From contig NZ_CP116005.1 in assembly GCF_027941835.1 (NCBI RefSeq), positions 930,001 to 994,000 on the forward strand: a stretch of DNA of 64,000 nucleotides, in the 5' to 3' direction. The number at the start of each line of letters is the position of its first letter. Position 1 is the first letter of the stretch. Below are positions 29,239 to 37,327 of this stretch, piece after piece. The notes under the pieces were generated by a model. That model ran no database searches, was not told the origin of the DNA, and saw only the letters and a list, made by a program, of their open reading frames with translations. This stretch comes from Sphingosinicella microcystinivorans (GTDB lineage Bacteria > Pseudomonadota > Alphaproteobacteria > Sphingomonadales > Sphingomonadaceae). The position numbers and the translations under genes are program-made.

Positions 29239-30333
29239 ATGGAAGTCGGATATGCCCCAGTTTTCCAGAATCTGGACGACAAAATGTCCGATCGCGATGT
29301 TTATCGGGAAGAACTTCGCCTGTGTGACATGGCCGAACCGCTCGGCTTTGATTCGATCTGGGAGCCAGAGCATCATTTCACAAATTATGAAATGACACCC
29401 GACGTCCTGCAGTTTCTGACTTATATGGCCGGACGCACCACGCGGGTGAAGCTCGGATCAATGGTCGTCGTGCTGCCCTGGCACGATCCCGTACGCGTGG
29501 CCGAACAGATTAGCCTGCTCGACCATTTCTCGAACGGGCGCGCCATACTCGGCATGGGCCGCGGACTTGGAGCCGTCGAGTTCGACGGCTTTCGTCTGGA
29601 CATGACCCAATCGCGTCAACAGTTCACGGAATACGCTGAGGCGATCGTCAATGCACTCGCAACCGGCAAGATCGAGTTCGACGGCGAATTGTACAAGCAA
29701 CCGCCTCGCTATCTGCGCCCGGCTCCTTTCAAATCATTCGAGGGAAGGCTGTACGGTGCCGGCCTTTCGCCGGAAACCGGCCCGCTTCTCGCACGCCTGG
29801 GACTCGGCATGATGATCATTCCGCTCAAGGCATGGCAAGAGGTCGAGGAAAACCTGCGTCAATACAACGTGCTTTGGGCCGACCAGCGTGGCGGCTCGGC
29901 CCCACCCTGCGCAGCGGTCGGCTTTACAATCGTCCACCACGATGCCGAAAAGGCGCGGGAAATGGCTTACAAGTACATCGGTCGATACTTCGAATCGATT
30001 ATCGATCATTATGATCTGGCGGGTGATCGCATCAAGGGAACCAAAGGATACGAATATTATTCGACAACGGTCGATGCCGAGCAGGACAAGCAGAATGAGA
30101 CGATCCGCAATTTCGTCGAGCTCATGCCTTGGGGTACGCCAGAACAGGTGATTGATAAAATCCGCATGATTAATCGCCACACACGCAACGGCACGTACAT
30201 CGCGCATTTTGCCTTCGGGGGGATGCCCTTTGCTGAGGCCGAGGAAAGCATGAGGCTGTTCGCTTCAGAGGTGATGCCGACGCTTCAAGAAATGCCGGTC
30301 ACGTCCTTCGAGGTCGAACCGGTTGGCGCTTGA
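29239..30333 (+). CDS. LLM-class flavin-dependent oxidoreductase (bacterial luciferase-like monooxygenase)
   Basis: A 364-aa TIM-barrel flavoprotein. ATG at 29239 has AGGAGA seven bases upstream, so the longer open frame is not used. Family features: EELRLCDMAEPLGFDSIWEP with HHFTNYEM (the conserved EHHF/Y strand), RVKLGSMVVVLPWHDPVRVA, SLLDHFSNGRAILGMGRGLG and the C-terminal TPEQVIDKI. These use FMNH2 supplied by a separate reductase, or F420, to oxygenate their substrates. It heads a rightward group with an esterase-like hydrolase and a homogentisate-dioxygenase-like protein. A reductase partner is not encoded next to it. Confidence 0.9.
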   Translation: MEVGYAPVFQNLDDKMSDRDVYREELRLCDMAEPLGFDSIWEPEHHFTNYEMTPDVLQFLTYMAGRTTRVKLGSMVVVLPWHDPVRVAEQISLLDHFSNGRAILGMGRGLGAVEFDGFRLDMTQSRQQFTEYAEAIVNALATGKIEFDGELYKQPPRYLRPAPFKSFEGRLYGAGLSPETGPLLARLGLGMMIIPLKAWQEVEENLRQYNVLWADQRGGSAPPCAAVGFTIVHHDAEKAREMAYKYIGRYFESIIDHYDLAGDRIKGTKGYEYYSTTVDAEQDKQNETIRNFVELMPWGTPEQVIDKIRMINRHTRNGTYIAHFAFGGMPFAEAEESMRLFASEVMPTLQEMPVTSFEVEPVGA

Positions 30334-30345
30334 GAGATCGGAACG

Positions 30346-31233
30346 ATGACGACCCCCGAATTTGACGCGATGGTCGCACGACTGCGCGATGTCCAGCGCG
30401 TCGGCACACCCACCGTAGCGGAAATGCGTGCGGGGTGGGAGGCGTTCGCTGGACAGTTCATCGTGCCGCCCGGCCTCGAAGTGACACCAGTCGATGCGGG
30501 TGGGGTAGCCGCTGAATGGAACGTCATGCCGGCCGCCGACAGCGGCAAGTGTATCCTTTACCTGCATGGCGGAGGGTATAATATCGGCTCGCCTGCCAGC
30601 TATCGGCAATTTACCGCCAGGCTTTCGGAAGCTACGGCCGCGCCTCTGCTTTCTGTCGATTATCGGCTCGCGCCGGAACATCGGTTTCCCGCAGCCGTCG
30701 AGGACGCCGTCACGGCCTATCGCTGGCTACTAGCTCAGGGATATGCGTCCGAACGCATCGTCTTCATGGGCGACTCCGGTGGCGGTGGGCTGGTTTTGAC
30801 AGCCCTGATCGCGGCGCGCGAGCAAGGCTTGGCAATGCCCGCGGCCGGCGTGTGTTTTTCGCCGGTCACCGATCTTGCCAAGACGGGACCGTCGATGTTG
30901 ACCAACGCAGAGGTGGATCCGATCGTGCGGCTCGATACCAGCGCTGCGCATGCCATCCGCTACATGGGCGAAGGCGCGGACCTGACGCACCCGCTCGCAT
31001 CGCCGCTCTATGCGGACCTCGCGGGTCTGCCGCCACTGTTCCTGCTTGTCGGCACCCGCGAGACCCTGCTCGACGATTCAACCCGCTTCTCAGCCAGGGC
31101 CAAGGCCGCCGGCGTCGATGTCCGCCTGGAGATCTGGCCCGACATGATCCACATCTGGCCTTTCTTCGCGCAAATACTGCCCGAAGGGCGCCTCGCCATC
31201 GAAGCCGTGGGCGCCTATGTGCGTGCCGCATGA
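30346..31233 (+). CDS. Alpha/beta hydrolase of the hormone-sensitive lipase family
   Basis: A 295-aa carboxylesterase. The oxyanion motif HGGG (LYLHGGGYNIGS), the nucleophile elbow GDSGGG (FMGDSGGGGLV), the acid in GTRETLLDDSTRF and the His in WPDMIHIWPFF complete the catalytic machinery of hormone-sensitive-lipase-type (family IV) esterases. It starts 12 bp after the LLM gene, with a GGAACG-like ribosome-binding site, so the two are in one operon. It may hydrolyse an ester or lactone produced by Baeyer-Villiger-type oxidation by the LLM enzyme; that pairing is an inference from order. Confidence 0.9.
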   Translation: MTTPEFDAMVARLRDVQRVGTPTVAEMRAGWEAFAGQFIVPPGLEVTPVDAGGVAAEWNVMPAADSGKCILYLHGGGYNIGSPASYRQFTARLSEATAAPLLSVDYRLAPEHRFPAAVEDAVTAYRWLLAQGYASERIVFMGDSGGGGLVLTALIAAREQGLAMPAAGVCFSPVTDLAKTGPSMLTNAEVDPIVRLDTSAAHAIRYMGEGADLTHPLASPLYADLAGLPPLFLLVGTRETLLDDSTRFSARAKAAGVDVRLEIWPDMIHIWPFFAQILPEGRLAIEAVGAYVRAA

Positions 31234-31346
31234 CATTCCGCCGCGAAATCACGGGCCTGATATTCACAGCGAATATCTGGCCCTTCGCTTCCGCCCAGCC
31301 ATCGCGGTGCATGTGGACGGTTGTACGGGCGAGGGAGAAACCAGCA

Positions 31347-32501
31347 ATGAAGTCTTGGATCCATCATCAGCGCGGACGCGTGCTACGCCAGGCACATGTG
31401 GAGTTGGACGCTTTGGACGGGCTGAAGGAGGACGAACTCAGTCGACAGGGCTTCAGCGGACGAGTCGCGGAATTCTATCGCCGTAACGAGCCCACCGCCT
31501 GGACCCGGATCGAAGGCACTATACGCCCCTGGGACCTCGACGGCTTCATGCTGGAACCGGAGGATCTGCACGATCCGCGCGGCAAACCCCTACGCGTCTT
31601 CCACAACGCGGATGTTACCATTTCCATTAGCCGGCGTAGCGCGCCCATGCCCTATTACGCGCGCAGCGCAGAGGGCGACCAAGTGTTCTTTGTCCACGAA
31701 GGCACGGGCACTTTCGCTACCGAGTTCGGGCCCATCCCCTATGAACCCGGCGATTACATCATCATCCCCAAGGGCGTCACGTATTGCATCGTGCCAGACG
31801 ACGATCGGAACTATTTCCTGATCATCGAGTCCGTGGGTGAGATCGAATGGTATGATTTCGGTCCACTCGGCAGGCATATGCCATTCGATCCGGCGCTGCT
31901 CTTCATCCCTTCGCCTACCGATGCCTCCCCTACCAAGGCGGACACCGGCCAGATAGAATGGGAAGTGCAGATACGTTACGATAACGAAACAAGTTCGATT
32001 TTCTATCCTTTCGACCCCTTCGACGTCGAGGGTTGGAAGGGCGATCTCTTCCCGACAAAGCTCAATATCCGCGACTATCGGCCAATCGTGAGCGACCGGA
32101 TGCATCTCATGCCCAGCGCGCACGGCATTTTCCAGGCACCAGGCTTCATCATCTGCAACTTCCTGCCCCGCCCCGCCGAGGGCGAATATGAAGCCGAACG
32201 CATCCCACCATTTCATCGCAACATCGACTGCGACGAGATGATGTTCGTTCACGGCGCGAAGCTGCACAATTCTTCCATGGCGCCGGCGACGATGACGCTG
32301 CTACCGCAAGGGCTCCATCACGGCTTGCCGGATTCGCTCGCCAAACAGGTTCGCGCGAACTGGAAAAAGGATGACTATTACGATCAGAAACTGATCGCCG
32401 TCGACACAACGAAGCCGCTCAGGATCACCGAAGAAGCGAAATGCGCGCTGCGCGCAGTGGATCAGATACGCAATGCGAAGCTGATGGACCCCGACGCCTG
32501 A
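31347..32501 (+). CDS. Homogentisate 1,2-dioxygenase-like ring-cleavage protein
   Basis: A 384-aa cupin protein related to homogentisate 1,2-dioxygenase. The iron ligands of that family map onto His290 and Glu297 (PPFHRNIDCDEMMFVHG) and His324 or His325 (LLPQGLHHGLP). The first cupin carries GDQVFFVHEGTGTFATEFG and PYEPGDYIIIPKG. It is shorter than true HmgA (about 430-445 aa), and neither maleylacetoacetate isomerase nor fumarylacetoacetase is next to it, so the substrate is probably a related hydroquinone or hydroxylated ring rather than homogentisate. ATG at 31347 has GGGAGA upstream. An SD-like AGGACAGGAGAGAGG follows the stop but leads into the IS element, so a further operon gene has been lost. 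Confidence 0.85.
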   Translation: MKSWIHHQRGRVLRQAHVELDALDGLKEDELSRQGFSGRVAEFYRRNEPTAWTRIEGTIRPWDLDGFMLEPEDLHDPRGKPLRVFHNADVTISISRRSAPMPYYARSAEGDQVFFVHEGTGTFATEFGPIPYEPGDYIIIPKGVTYCIVPDDDRNYFLIIESVGEIEWYDFGPLGRHMPFDPALLFIPSPTDASPTKADTGQIEWEVQIRYDNETSSIFYPFDPFDVEGWKGDLFPTKLNIRDYRPIVSDRMHLMPSAHGIFQAPGFIICNFLPRPAEGEYEAERIPPFHRNIDCDEMMFVHGAKLHNSSMAPATMTLLPQGLHHGLPDSLAKQVRANWKKDDYYDQKLIAVDTTKPLRITEEAKCALRAVDQIRNAKLMDPDA

Positions 32502-32600
32502 GGCGCAAGGACAGGAGAGAGGTTTTTGTCCGTCGTCAGAACATTTGGCGCAACTCGCGGCGTAAATTAGCGGAGCGCGGGCCTCGTCTGGGGGCTGATA

Positions 32601-33653
32601 TTAGGCGGCGAGCTTGCGGTGCAGCAAGCGCCGATGTTCGATGGTCTGTCGTTTGATCCTTTCGCGCTGTTTGATGATGGCAGGTGCCCTGCCGAAGTAG
32701 GCGTCGGCTGGCGTCACGTTGCCGAGGCTTTCATGGTATCGGCGGTGATTATAGTGGTCGATGAAGGCCTCGATCTGGGCCTCCAGATCGCCGGGCAGGA
32801 AGTAATTTTCCAACAGGATGCGGTTCTTGAGGGTCTGGTGCCAGCGTTCGATCTTGCCCTGGGTCTGAGGATGCATCGGGGCACCGCGGACATGGCTCAT
32901 GCCGTTGGCGCCGATCCATTCGGCCAGCTCTTCAGCGATATAACTGGGACCATTATCGCTGAGCAGCTTCGGTTTTTGCACGACCCTGGCCGAAGAACAA
33001 CCCGAGGCTTCGAGCGCCAGCTCCAGCGTGTCGGTGACGTCCTCGGCACGCATGGTGGTGCACAGCTTCCAAGCGATGACGTAACGGGAGAAGTCGTCGA
33101 GCACGGTCGACAGATACACCCAGCCCCACCCGATGATCTTGAAGTAGGTGAAGTCGGTCTGCCACATCTCGTTCGGCCGTGTCGTCTTCGTGTGGAACGC
33201 ATCGGCCGCCTTGATCACGATGAAGGCCGGGCTGGTGATCAGGTCATGGGCCTTCAACAGACGGTAGACCGTGGCTTCCGACACGAAGTAGCGCTTCTCG
33301 TCGGTGAAGCGCACCGCGAGCTCGCGGGGTGACAGATCGGTTGTATCCAACGCCATGTCGATGATTTGCTGCTGGATATCATCGCCGATGCGGTTCCACA
33401 CTCGGCTTGGAGCCGATGGCCGATCCTCCAGTGCCTCCGGGCCGCCCTCGAGGTAACGGTCGTACCAGCGGTAGAAGGTTCTGCGCGGGATACCGAGCTG
33501 GTCCAGCGTGCGTTTAGCCGGCAGGTGCGATTGCTCGACGATCCTGAGGATCTCCAGCTTCTCGGATGCGGGATACCTCATTCGCCGCCTTCCCCATCCG
33601 CGATCATGCTTTTTTTGAGCAGACGGTTCTCCAGCGTCAGATCGGCGACGCAT
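32601..33653 (-). CDS. IS3-family transposase OrfB (DDE integrase domain), copy 1
   Basis: The 350-codon frame contains the whole DDE transposase. It has an N-terminal HTH (LDQLGIPRRTFYRWYDRYLE) and an rve core with the catalytic Asp in MWQTDFTYFKI, the second Asp in LLSDNGPSYIAEEL and the Glu in GKIERWHQTLKNRI. Independent translation would start at MRYPASEK (33581), which overlaps the orfA stop as ATGA; alternatively a -1 frameshift on the A7G run (33609-33616, coding strand) fuses it to orfA, the usual IS3 mechanism. Identical in amino-acid sequence to copy 2. Confidence 0.95.
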   Translation of the reverse strand: MRRRSDAGEPSAQKKHDRGWGRRRMRYPASEKLEILRIVEQSHLPAKRTLDQLGIPRRTFYRWYDRYLEGGPEALEDRPSAPSRVWNRIGDDIQQQIIDMALDTTDLSPRELAVRFTDEKRYFVSEATVYRLLKAHDLITSPAFIVIKAADAFHTKTTRPNEMWQTDFTYFKIIGWGWVYLSTVLDDFSRYVIAWKLCTTMRAEDVTDTLELALEASGCSSARVVQKPKLLSDNGPSYIAEELAEWIGANGMSHVRGAPMHPQTQGKIERWHQTLKNRILLENYFLPGDLEAQIEAFIDHYNHRRYHESLGNVTPADAYFGRAPAIIKQRERIKRQTIEHRRLLHRKLAA

Positions 33654-33910
33654 TCCTTCAGCGCACGGGCTTCGCGGCGCAGGTCATGCACCTCGCCGGT
33701 GGTCGCGGCACGGGCGGTGTCGCCCGCCAAGCGCCGCTTGCCCGCTTCCATGAACTCCTTCGACCAGGTATAGTACAGGCTCTGCGCTATGCCTTCCTTG
33801 CGGCACAGCTCGGCGATGCTGTCCTCGCCGCGCAGCCCTTCCAGTACGATCCGGATCTTGTCCTCTGCTGAGAAGTGCCGGCGTGTCGCGCGCCGGATAT
33901 CCTTCACCAC
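33578..33910 (-). CDS. IS3-family OrfA (HTH/leucine-zipper protein), copy 1
   Basis: A 110-aa protein with the IS3/IS2 helix-turn-helix (FSAEDKIRIVLEGL, IAELCRKEGIAQSLYYTWSK) and a C-terminal leucine-zipper-like coil (LRREARALKECVADLTLENR). It binds the terminal repeats and, fused to OrfB by frameshifting in LLKKS, makes the active transposase. It is encoded on the same strand as orfB, upstream of it. Confidence 0.93.
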   Translation of the reverse strand: MVKDIRRATRRHFSAEDKIRIVLEGLRGEDSIAELCRKEGIAQSLYYTWSKEFMEAGKRRLAGDTARAATTGEVHDLRREARALKECVADLTLENRLLKKSMIADGEGGE

Positions 33911-33940
33911 CCGTTCCGCAGGGGCTTGGCCGATTTTTTC

Positions 33941-34001
33941 AAGGAGGATTTGGGCTTCATCTTCGTTCCTTCGTCACTACGACGAAGCCCAAATCCTCCT
34001 T
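33941..34001. repeat. 18-bp perfect inverted repeat inside the IS, upstream of orfA
   Basis: Arms at 33941-33958 (AAGGAGGATTTGGGCTTC) and 33984-34001 are exact complements with a 25-bp loop. It lies between the right IS end and orfA, where a stem would form in any transcript reading in from outside and could block expression of the transposase. Present in copy 2 at 38668-38728. Confidence 0.85.
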
Positions 34002-34004
34002 ACT

Positions 34005-34856
34005 TCACAACCTCAAATCTGTGCCATTGGTGCTGACGGCGGACACCCAAAAAAGATCTTTTGCAATCTCCTTGGGCTCTACATCTGGAAGAACGATAGC
34101 TGGATCGTTCCCGCCAAGTTCGAGCGTAATGCGTTTCAGATTCACGGACGAGGATTCCATGATCTTTCGGCCAGTCGCCGTTGATCCGGTGAAACTGATT
34201 TTCGCAATGTCCGGGTGAGCGGTCATCCATGCACCAAGCTCGTTACCCCCGGATACAACGTTCAGGACGCCGGGCGGCAGCACATCCCGAAGCAACTCAC
34301 CGAGCTTCAGCGTACAGAGCGGCGTGTACGGTGATGGCTTCAGAACCATTGTATTCCCGGCCACGAGCGCCGGCGCGATCTTCCAGATCGCAAGCAGAAC
34401 AGGGAAATTCCAGGGCGTTATGGCGCCAACTACACCGAGCGGCACACGCCGGGTTTCTATGATGCGGCCGTCGGGCTCCGTCTTGATATGGGGCAGCAGT
34501 GATTGCTTTGCGATTTCCCGGCACCAAATGACAGAGCCCGCTATCTCCCACTCGGCTCCAGCTCGCGCCTTTCCCTGCTCGCGCGTCAACAACCTCATGA
34601 AATCTTCGGCATGCGCCTCTATAGTGTCGCCAATCTTCGCGACCAAAGCCTGCCGCTCAGCTATTGGTCGGGCGCTCCATAGCGGGAAGGCTGTCCGTGC
34701 TGCAGAAACGGCTTCGTCGAGCTGCACCCGGCTCGCCTGAGGTACTCGTGCTATGACCTCTTCCGTAGCCGGATTGAAAGCCTCGAATTCGGTTGCAGAG
34801 CTGACGCCCTCACCGTTGATCGTCATCGTATAGGATGCGAAGAAATCATTTGTCAT
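34005..34856 (-). pseudogene. Aldehyde dehydrogenase, 5' part only, cut by IS copy 1
   Basis: About 270 codons of genuine aldehyde dehydrogenase from 34856 to the IS edge at 34046, then 13 codons read from the IS. Present: GAITPWNFPVLLAIWKIAPA, GNTMVLKPSPYTP, ISFTGSTATGRKIMESS and the Glu-bearing LELGGNDPAIVLPDVE. Missing: everything from the catalytic Cys onward, so the product cannot be active. It is transcribed from a consensus sigma54 promoter about 100 bp upstream, divergently from the cytochrome/amine-oxidase genes, which suggests that the intact enzyme oxidised the aldehyde made by that flavoenzyme. Confidence 0.93.
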
Positions 34857-34959
34857 AAATCGGACTTGAATCCCTCTGGCGCGAACGAATGCGAGTGGAA
34901 GTCAGCTGCAATTCACCCGCTATGCGAGTGCCGCTTTCCCATCTCCCGGAAGATCACAC

Positions 34960-34975
34960 AGCAATACGCGTGCCA
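34960..34975 (-). promoter_or_regulatory. Sigma54 (-24/-12) promoter for the aldehyde dehydrogenase
   Basis: On the minus strand the sequence is TGGCACGCGTATTGCT, a full match to the consensus TGGCAC-N5-TTGCW with the right GG-to-GC spacing. It lies 104 bp upstream of the ALDH start. A sigma54 activator gene is located at 39.7 kb. Confidence 0.85.
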
Positions 34976-35004
34976 AATTTCCGCTTGGCAGGGAAAAGAT
35001 AAAA

Positions 35005-35042
35005 ATGAGCACAGGAATTGCTCATTCAGCCAGCGTATGAGC
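35005..35042. promoter_or_regulatory. Three ATGAGC/GCTCAT elements, candidate activator sites
   Basis: ATGAGCA (35005) and TGCTCAT (35019-35025) form a 7-7-7 inverted repeat; a further ATGAGC begins at 35037 and pairs with GCTCAT over an 11-bp spacer. They are 30-70 bp upstream of the minus-strand sigma54 promoter, where enhancer-binding proteins often bind. Function is inferred. Confidence 0.45.
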
Positions 35043-35241
35043 ACAACAGCTTCAAGATTATCGCCATCACATCGAGAGACCGGACTGTTAAGTTTCAGCA
35101 CAGAGGCTCAGCCGAGTGTTCAGCATGTGAACACAAAACGGCGGCCTGGAGGAAGGAGCGCGTGCAGGGATGGAAAATGAGATGATGCTGCGGCATTGAT
35201 TTGAACGTGCATGACGAATCTCACTGCAGCGTTTAAAGCCC

Positions 35242-35308
35242 GCACAATCGGCAAGCCGACTGTGCATATTCCGCGCAGCATGGGCAGGTAGTGTACATAT
35301 TCTGCACA
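35242..35308. promoter_or_regulatory. Tandem dyads upstream of the cytochrome promoter, candidate enhancer sites
   Basis: Two related 17-mers, TGTGCATATTCCGCGCA (35261-35277) and TGTACATATTCTGCACA (35292-35308), match at 14 of 17 positions, each is itself a dyad, and their starts are 31 bp apart, about three helical turns, so both face the same side of the helix. An additional palindrome (35242-35265, 11 of 12 pairs) overlaps the first. They end 43 bp before the plus-strand sigma54 promoter, as expected for enhancer-binding-protein sites. Confidence 0.65.
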
Positions 35309-35350
35309 ATCTCGCGTTCACGTGTTGTAACAAAGCACGTAAAAACTCGG

Positions 35351-35366
35351 TGGCATAGTTATTGCT
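35351..35366 (+). promoter_or_regulatory. Sigma54 (-24/-12) promoter for the cytochrome/flavoprotein operon
   Basis: TGGCATAGTTATTGCT fits the sigma54 consensus with T for C at one tolerated position and correct spacing. It is 65 bp upstream of the cytochrome start. Its partner promoter in the opposite direction is at 34960-34975. Confidence 0.82.
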
Positions 35367-35430
35367 TAAGCAGCGATGGGGCAGCTGGCCAAAATTTGAT
35401 TCCAGCGGAATTGGGAAGGAAACCGTGTTC

Positions 35431-35865
35431 ATGAGTGACAAAAAGAAACGGAGGCTATCTTACGGTTTTACGTTACTAATTCTTCCCGCAGCTCTGGTGA
35501 CCCTCTCGGCCGCAATAGGAGCAGATGCCGCCACATCTCCTCGCCAAGGCGAAGCGTTTTTCGACGACCGTGTCCTACCTGCTCTGGCAGAAAACGGCTG
35601 CGCGTTGTGCCACGGACAGAATTATGTCCGGCCTCGCGTGCTCGAGTATCGCGAGCTTCTGCCATTTCTTTCCATGGGTTCAGGGCCGGAGAACAATGTT
35701 CTCATCACGAAAATGGCGAATCTGCGCAGTATTCGTGCTGATAGACCAACACATCCCGGCGGCCAGCGCTGCAAATCCATTGATGCGGAACCTTGCAAGA
35801 CTTTCCGGCTGTGGTGGGAAATCGAATTCGGAGAACCGAGCCGTCCAAGCGCTGGAGACAAATGA
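35431..35865 (+). CDS. Small periplasmic c-type cytochrome
   Basis: A 144-aa exported protein with a positively charged start and hydrophobic core (GFTLLILPAALVTLSAAIGA) and a single heme-binding motif CALCH (about residue 56) in LPALAENGCALCHGQNYVRP. ATG at 35431 has AAGGAA at a good distance; the upstream in-frame Met lies in the promoter. One heme and short length suit an electron shuttle. The stop overlaps the start of the flavoprotein gene (ATGA), so the two are made together: the cytochrome is the likely electron acceptor of that enzyme, as CycN is for NicA2 in nicotine degradation. An axial Met is probable (FLSMGSG or TKMANL) but cannot be fixed. Confidence 0.82.
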   Translation: MSDKKKRRLSYGFTLLILPAALVTLSAAIGADAATSPRQGEAFFDDRVLPALAENGCALCHGQNYVRPRVLEYRELLPFLSMGSGPENNVLITKMANLRSIRADRPTHPGGQRCKSIDAEPCKTFRLWWEIEFGEPSRPSAGDK

Positions 35866-37292
35866 TGAGCACCCATTTTAATGGACCCACCTGTGGTTCA
35901 ACGCGCAGAGACGCGATAAAGCTAATGTCTGCCGCGTTGGTTGTGCCAGCCTTCTCCAGTTGCGCAGGATCAGAACGCAAGCGGACCGCGGTCGTCGTTG
36001 GTGCGGGGATTGCCGGACTTAGCGCTGCTTATGATCTGCGCAAGGCGGGATTCGACGTTACCATAATGGAAAAGTGGGATTTTGTAGGTGGACGAATGCG
36101 GGATGCCCAAATGGGCCCTTTGCATCTGATGCCACATGCGCTCGGTGTTCTGGAAGCAAATGCCGAGATGTTTGCGCTTGCCGATGAGCTGGGAATTCGG
36201 AATCAACTCGAAGGTGATAAGGAAAGCGATGCATATGTCGTGGAAAATGGCCACGGTCAGTATCAAACCGCTCTACGGTTCATCGTTGATGAAGTGCAGC
36301 GTATTCCCGGTCTCTCCAGTGAAACGGCCAGACGAATTCCTCTGCTGCAGCCTGACCTTGACGAGATTCGCGCAAACGTAAATCCTTGCTTGGTTTCCAC
36401 CGGTGTCCAGTACGATGACGAGACGGTCGCGGCATACTATGAACGGAAACTTGGTAAGGACGCTGCACGCGAGGTTCTGGACAATTGGATCGATGTCGTC
36501 TTGCAGGCTTGGGGGTGGCCTTCGGCTGAAACCTCAAGGATCGCTATCCTGAGTTGGCTAGCGCAACAGCAGGCCCTTACAGTTACACCGAAGGGCGGTA
36601 TCGGCGTTCTGACGCGGAAGCTTGGTGATGTCATGCCGGTTCGCACTCAGACAACTGTTCGATACATCACTCCCCCTGATGCGAGCGGTAGGCATACAAT
36701 CCACTATCTCAACTCAAGACTCGAGCGGCTTACGGTGACACCGGATGTCGTCGTCTGCGCAACAGAGGGAAAGTTCATTCCGGAACTTGTACAGGGCCTA
36801 AGTCCCAAACAATCGCACTTCTTCAGAAGTATCGATTTTACGAAGGCTGTCGGAGTGAGCTTTATTATTTCTGACGATATGGTTCCAGATAAACCGGTCG
36901 GTGGCGCGTACATTCCGGCCCATCCAGATCCCATCAAACGCCGTGTTTCCGGCTGGTCAATACAGCCTGCAGGGGTCGGGCATCCCGACAACCCTGCAAC
37001 GGCAAACATAAGCCTCTCACGGAATGAGGCATTCGCGTGGCAGGCGAGCGGAGAGTCACAGCCTGACTACTGTTTGCCTTTCCTTAAATCATTGCATCCT
37101 GCGCTTGATGAAAGTCGAATCCGCGACGCTGTTACGCGTGGATGTGATGACCTCATTTACATGCCACTCGGTTACATCAGGACTATGACGGACGTGCTGC
37201 GCGAGCAGGAAAAGGAACGCCGCGGATTATACTTTGCGGGAGAGTACATGGCCTGTCCGTCGTCAGAACATTTGGCGCAACTCGCGGCGTAA
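35862..37292 (+). pseudogene. Tat-exported flavin amine-oxidase-family protein, interrupted by IS copy 2 (5' part)
   Basis: About 464 codons of a monoamine-oxidase-fold flavoprotein followed by 12 codons from the IS. The N-terminus has a twin-arginine signal (TRRDAIKLMSAALVVPAFSS) with a following Cys that could be lipidated. The FAD dinucleotide motif is AVVVGAGIAGLSAAYDLRKA, then the GGR segment (FVGGRMRDAQMGPLHL). It ends at RRGLYFAGEYMA at the insertion point. The missing end lies intact beyond the IS. Enzymes of this fold oxidise amines or allylic and tertiary C-H groups; a coupled cytochrome argues for a dehydrogenase, not an oxidase. It is translationally coupled to the cytochrome gene. 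Confidence 0.9.
37247..37253. repeat. 7-bp target-site duplication CATGGCC, left copy (right copy 38773-38779)
   Basis: CATGGCC immediately precedes the left terminal repeat of IS copy 2 and immediately follows its right terminal repeat. Removing the IS and one CATGGCC restores an unbroken flavoprotein reading frame, proving that this is the target duplication. Seven bp is longer than the 3-5 bp usually reported for IS3 elements. Confidence 0.92.
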
Positions 37293-37327
37293 ATTAGCGG
37301 AGCGCGGGCCTCGTCTGGGGGCTGATA

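Larger units (their letters stand above)
32527..34045 (-). mobile_element. IS3-family insertion sequence, copy 1 (1519 bp)
   Basis: Its outer limits were set by comparison with the second copy at 37254-38772, which shares every base up to these points and nothing beyond. Terminal inverted repeats begin TGTCCGTCGTCAG on the left and TGTCCGCCGTCAG on the right, and remain similar for about 26 bp. It carries orfA and orfB in IS3 arrangement. The flanks (GGTTTTT left, CCCAAAA right) show no target duplication, and the interrupted ALDH gene does not continue on the left side, so one flank has been exchanged by deletion or recombination. Confidence 0.95.

Noticed and set aside
31347-32501. Naming the dioxygenase hmgA
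   Set aside because: It is about 50 residues shorter than HmgA and lacks the neighbouring isomerase and hydrolase of the tyrosine pathway; the FAH-family gene at 55.5 kb is 23 kb away and of a different subgroup.
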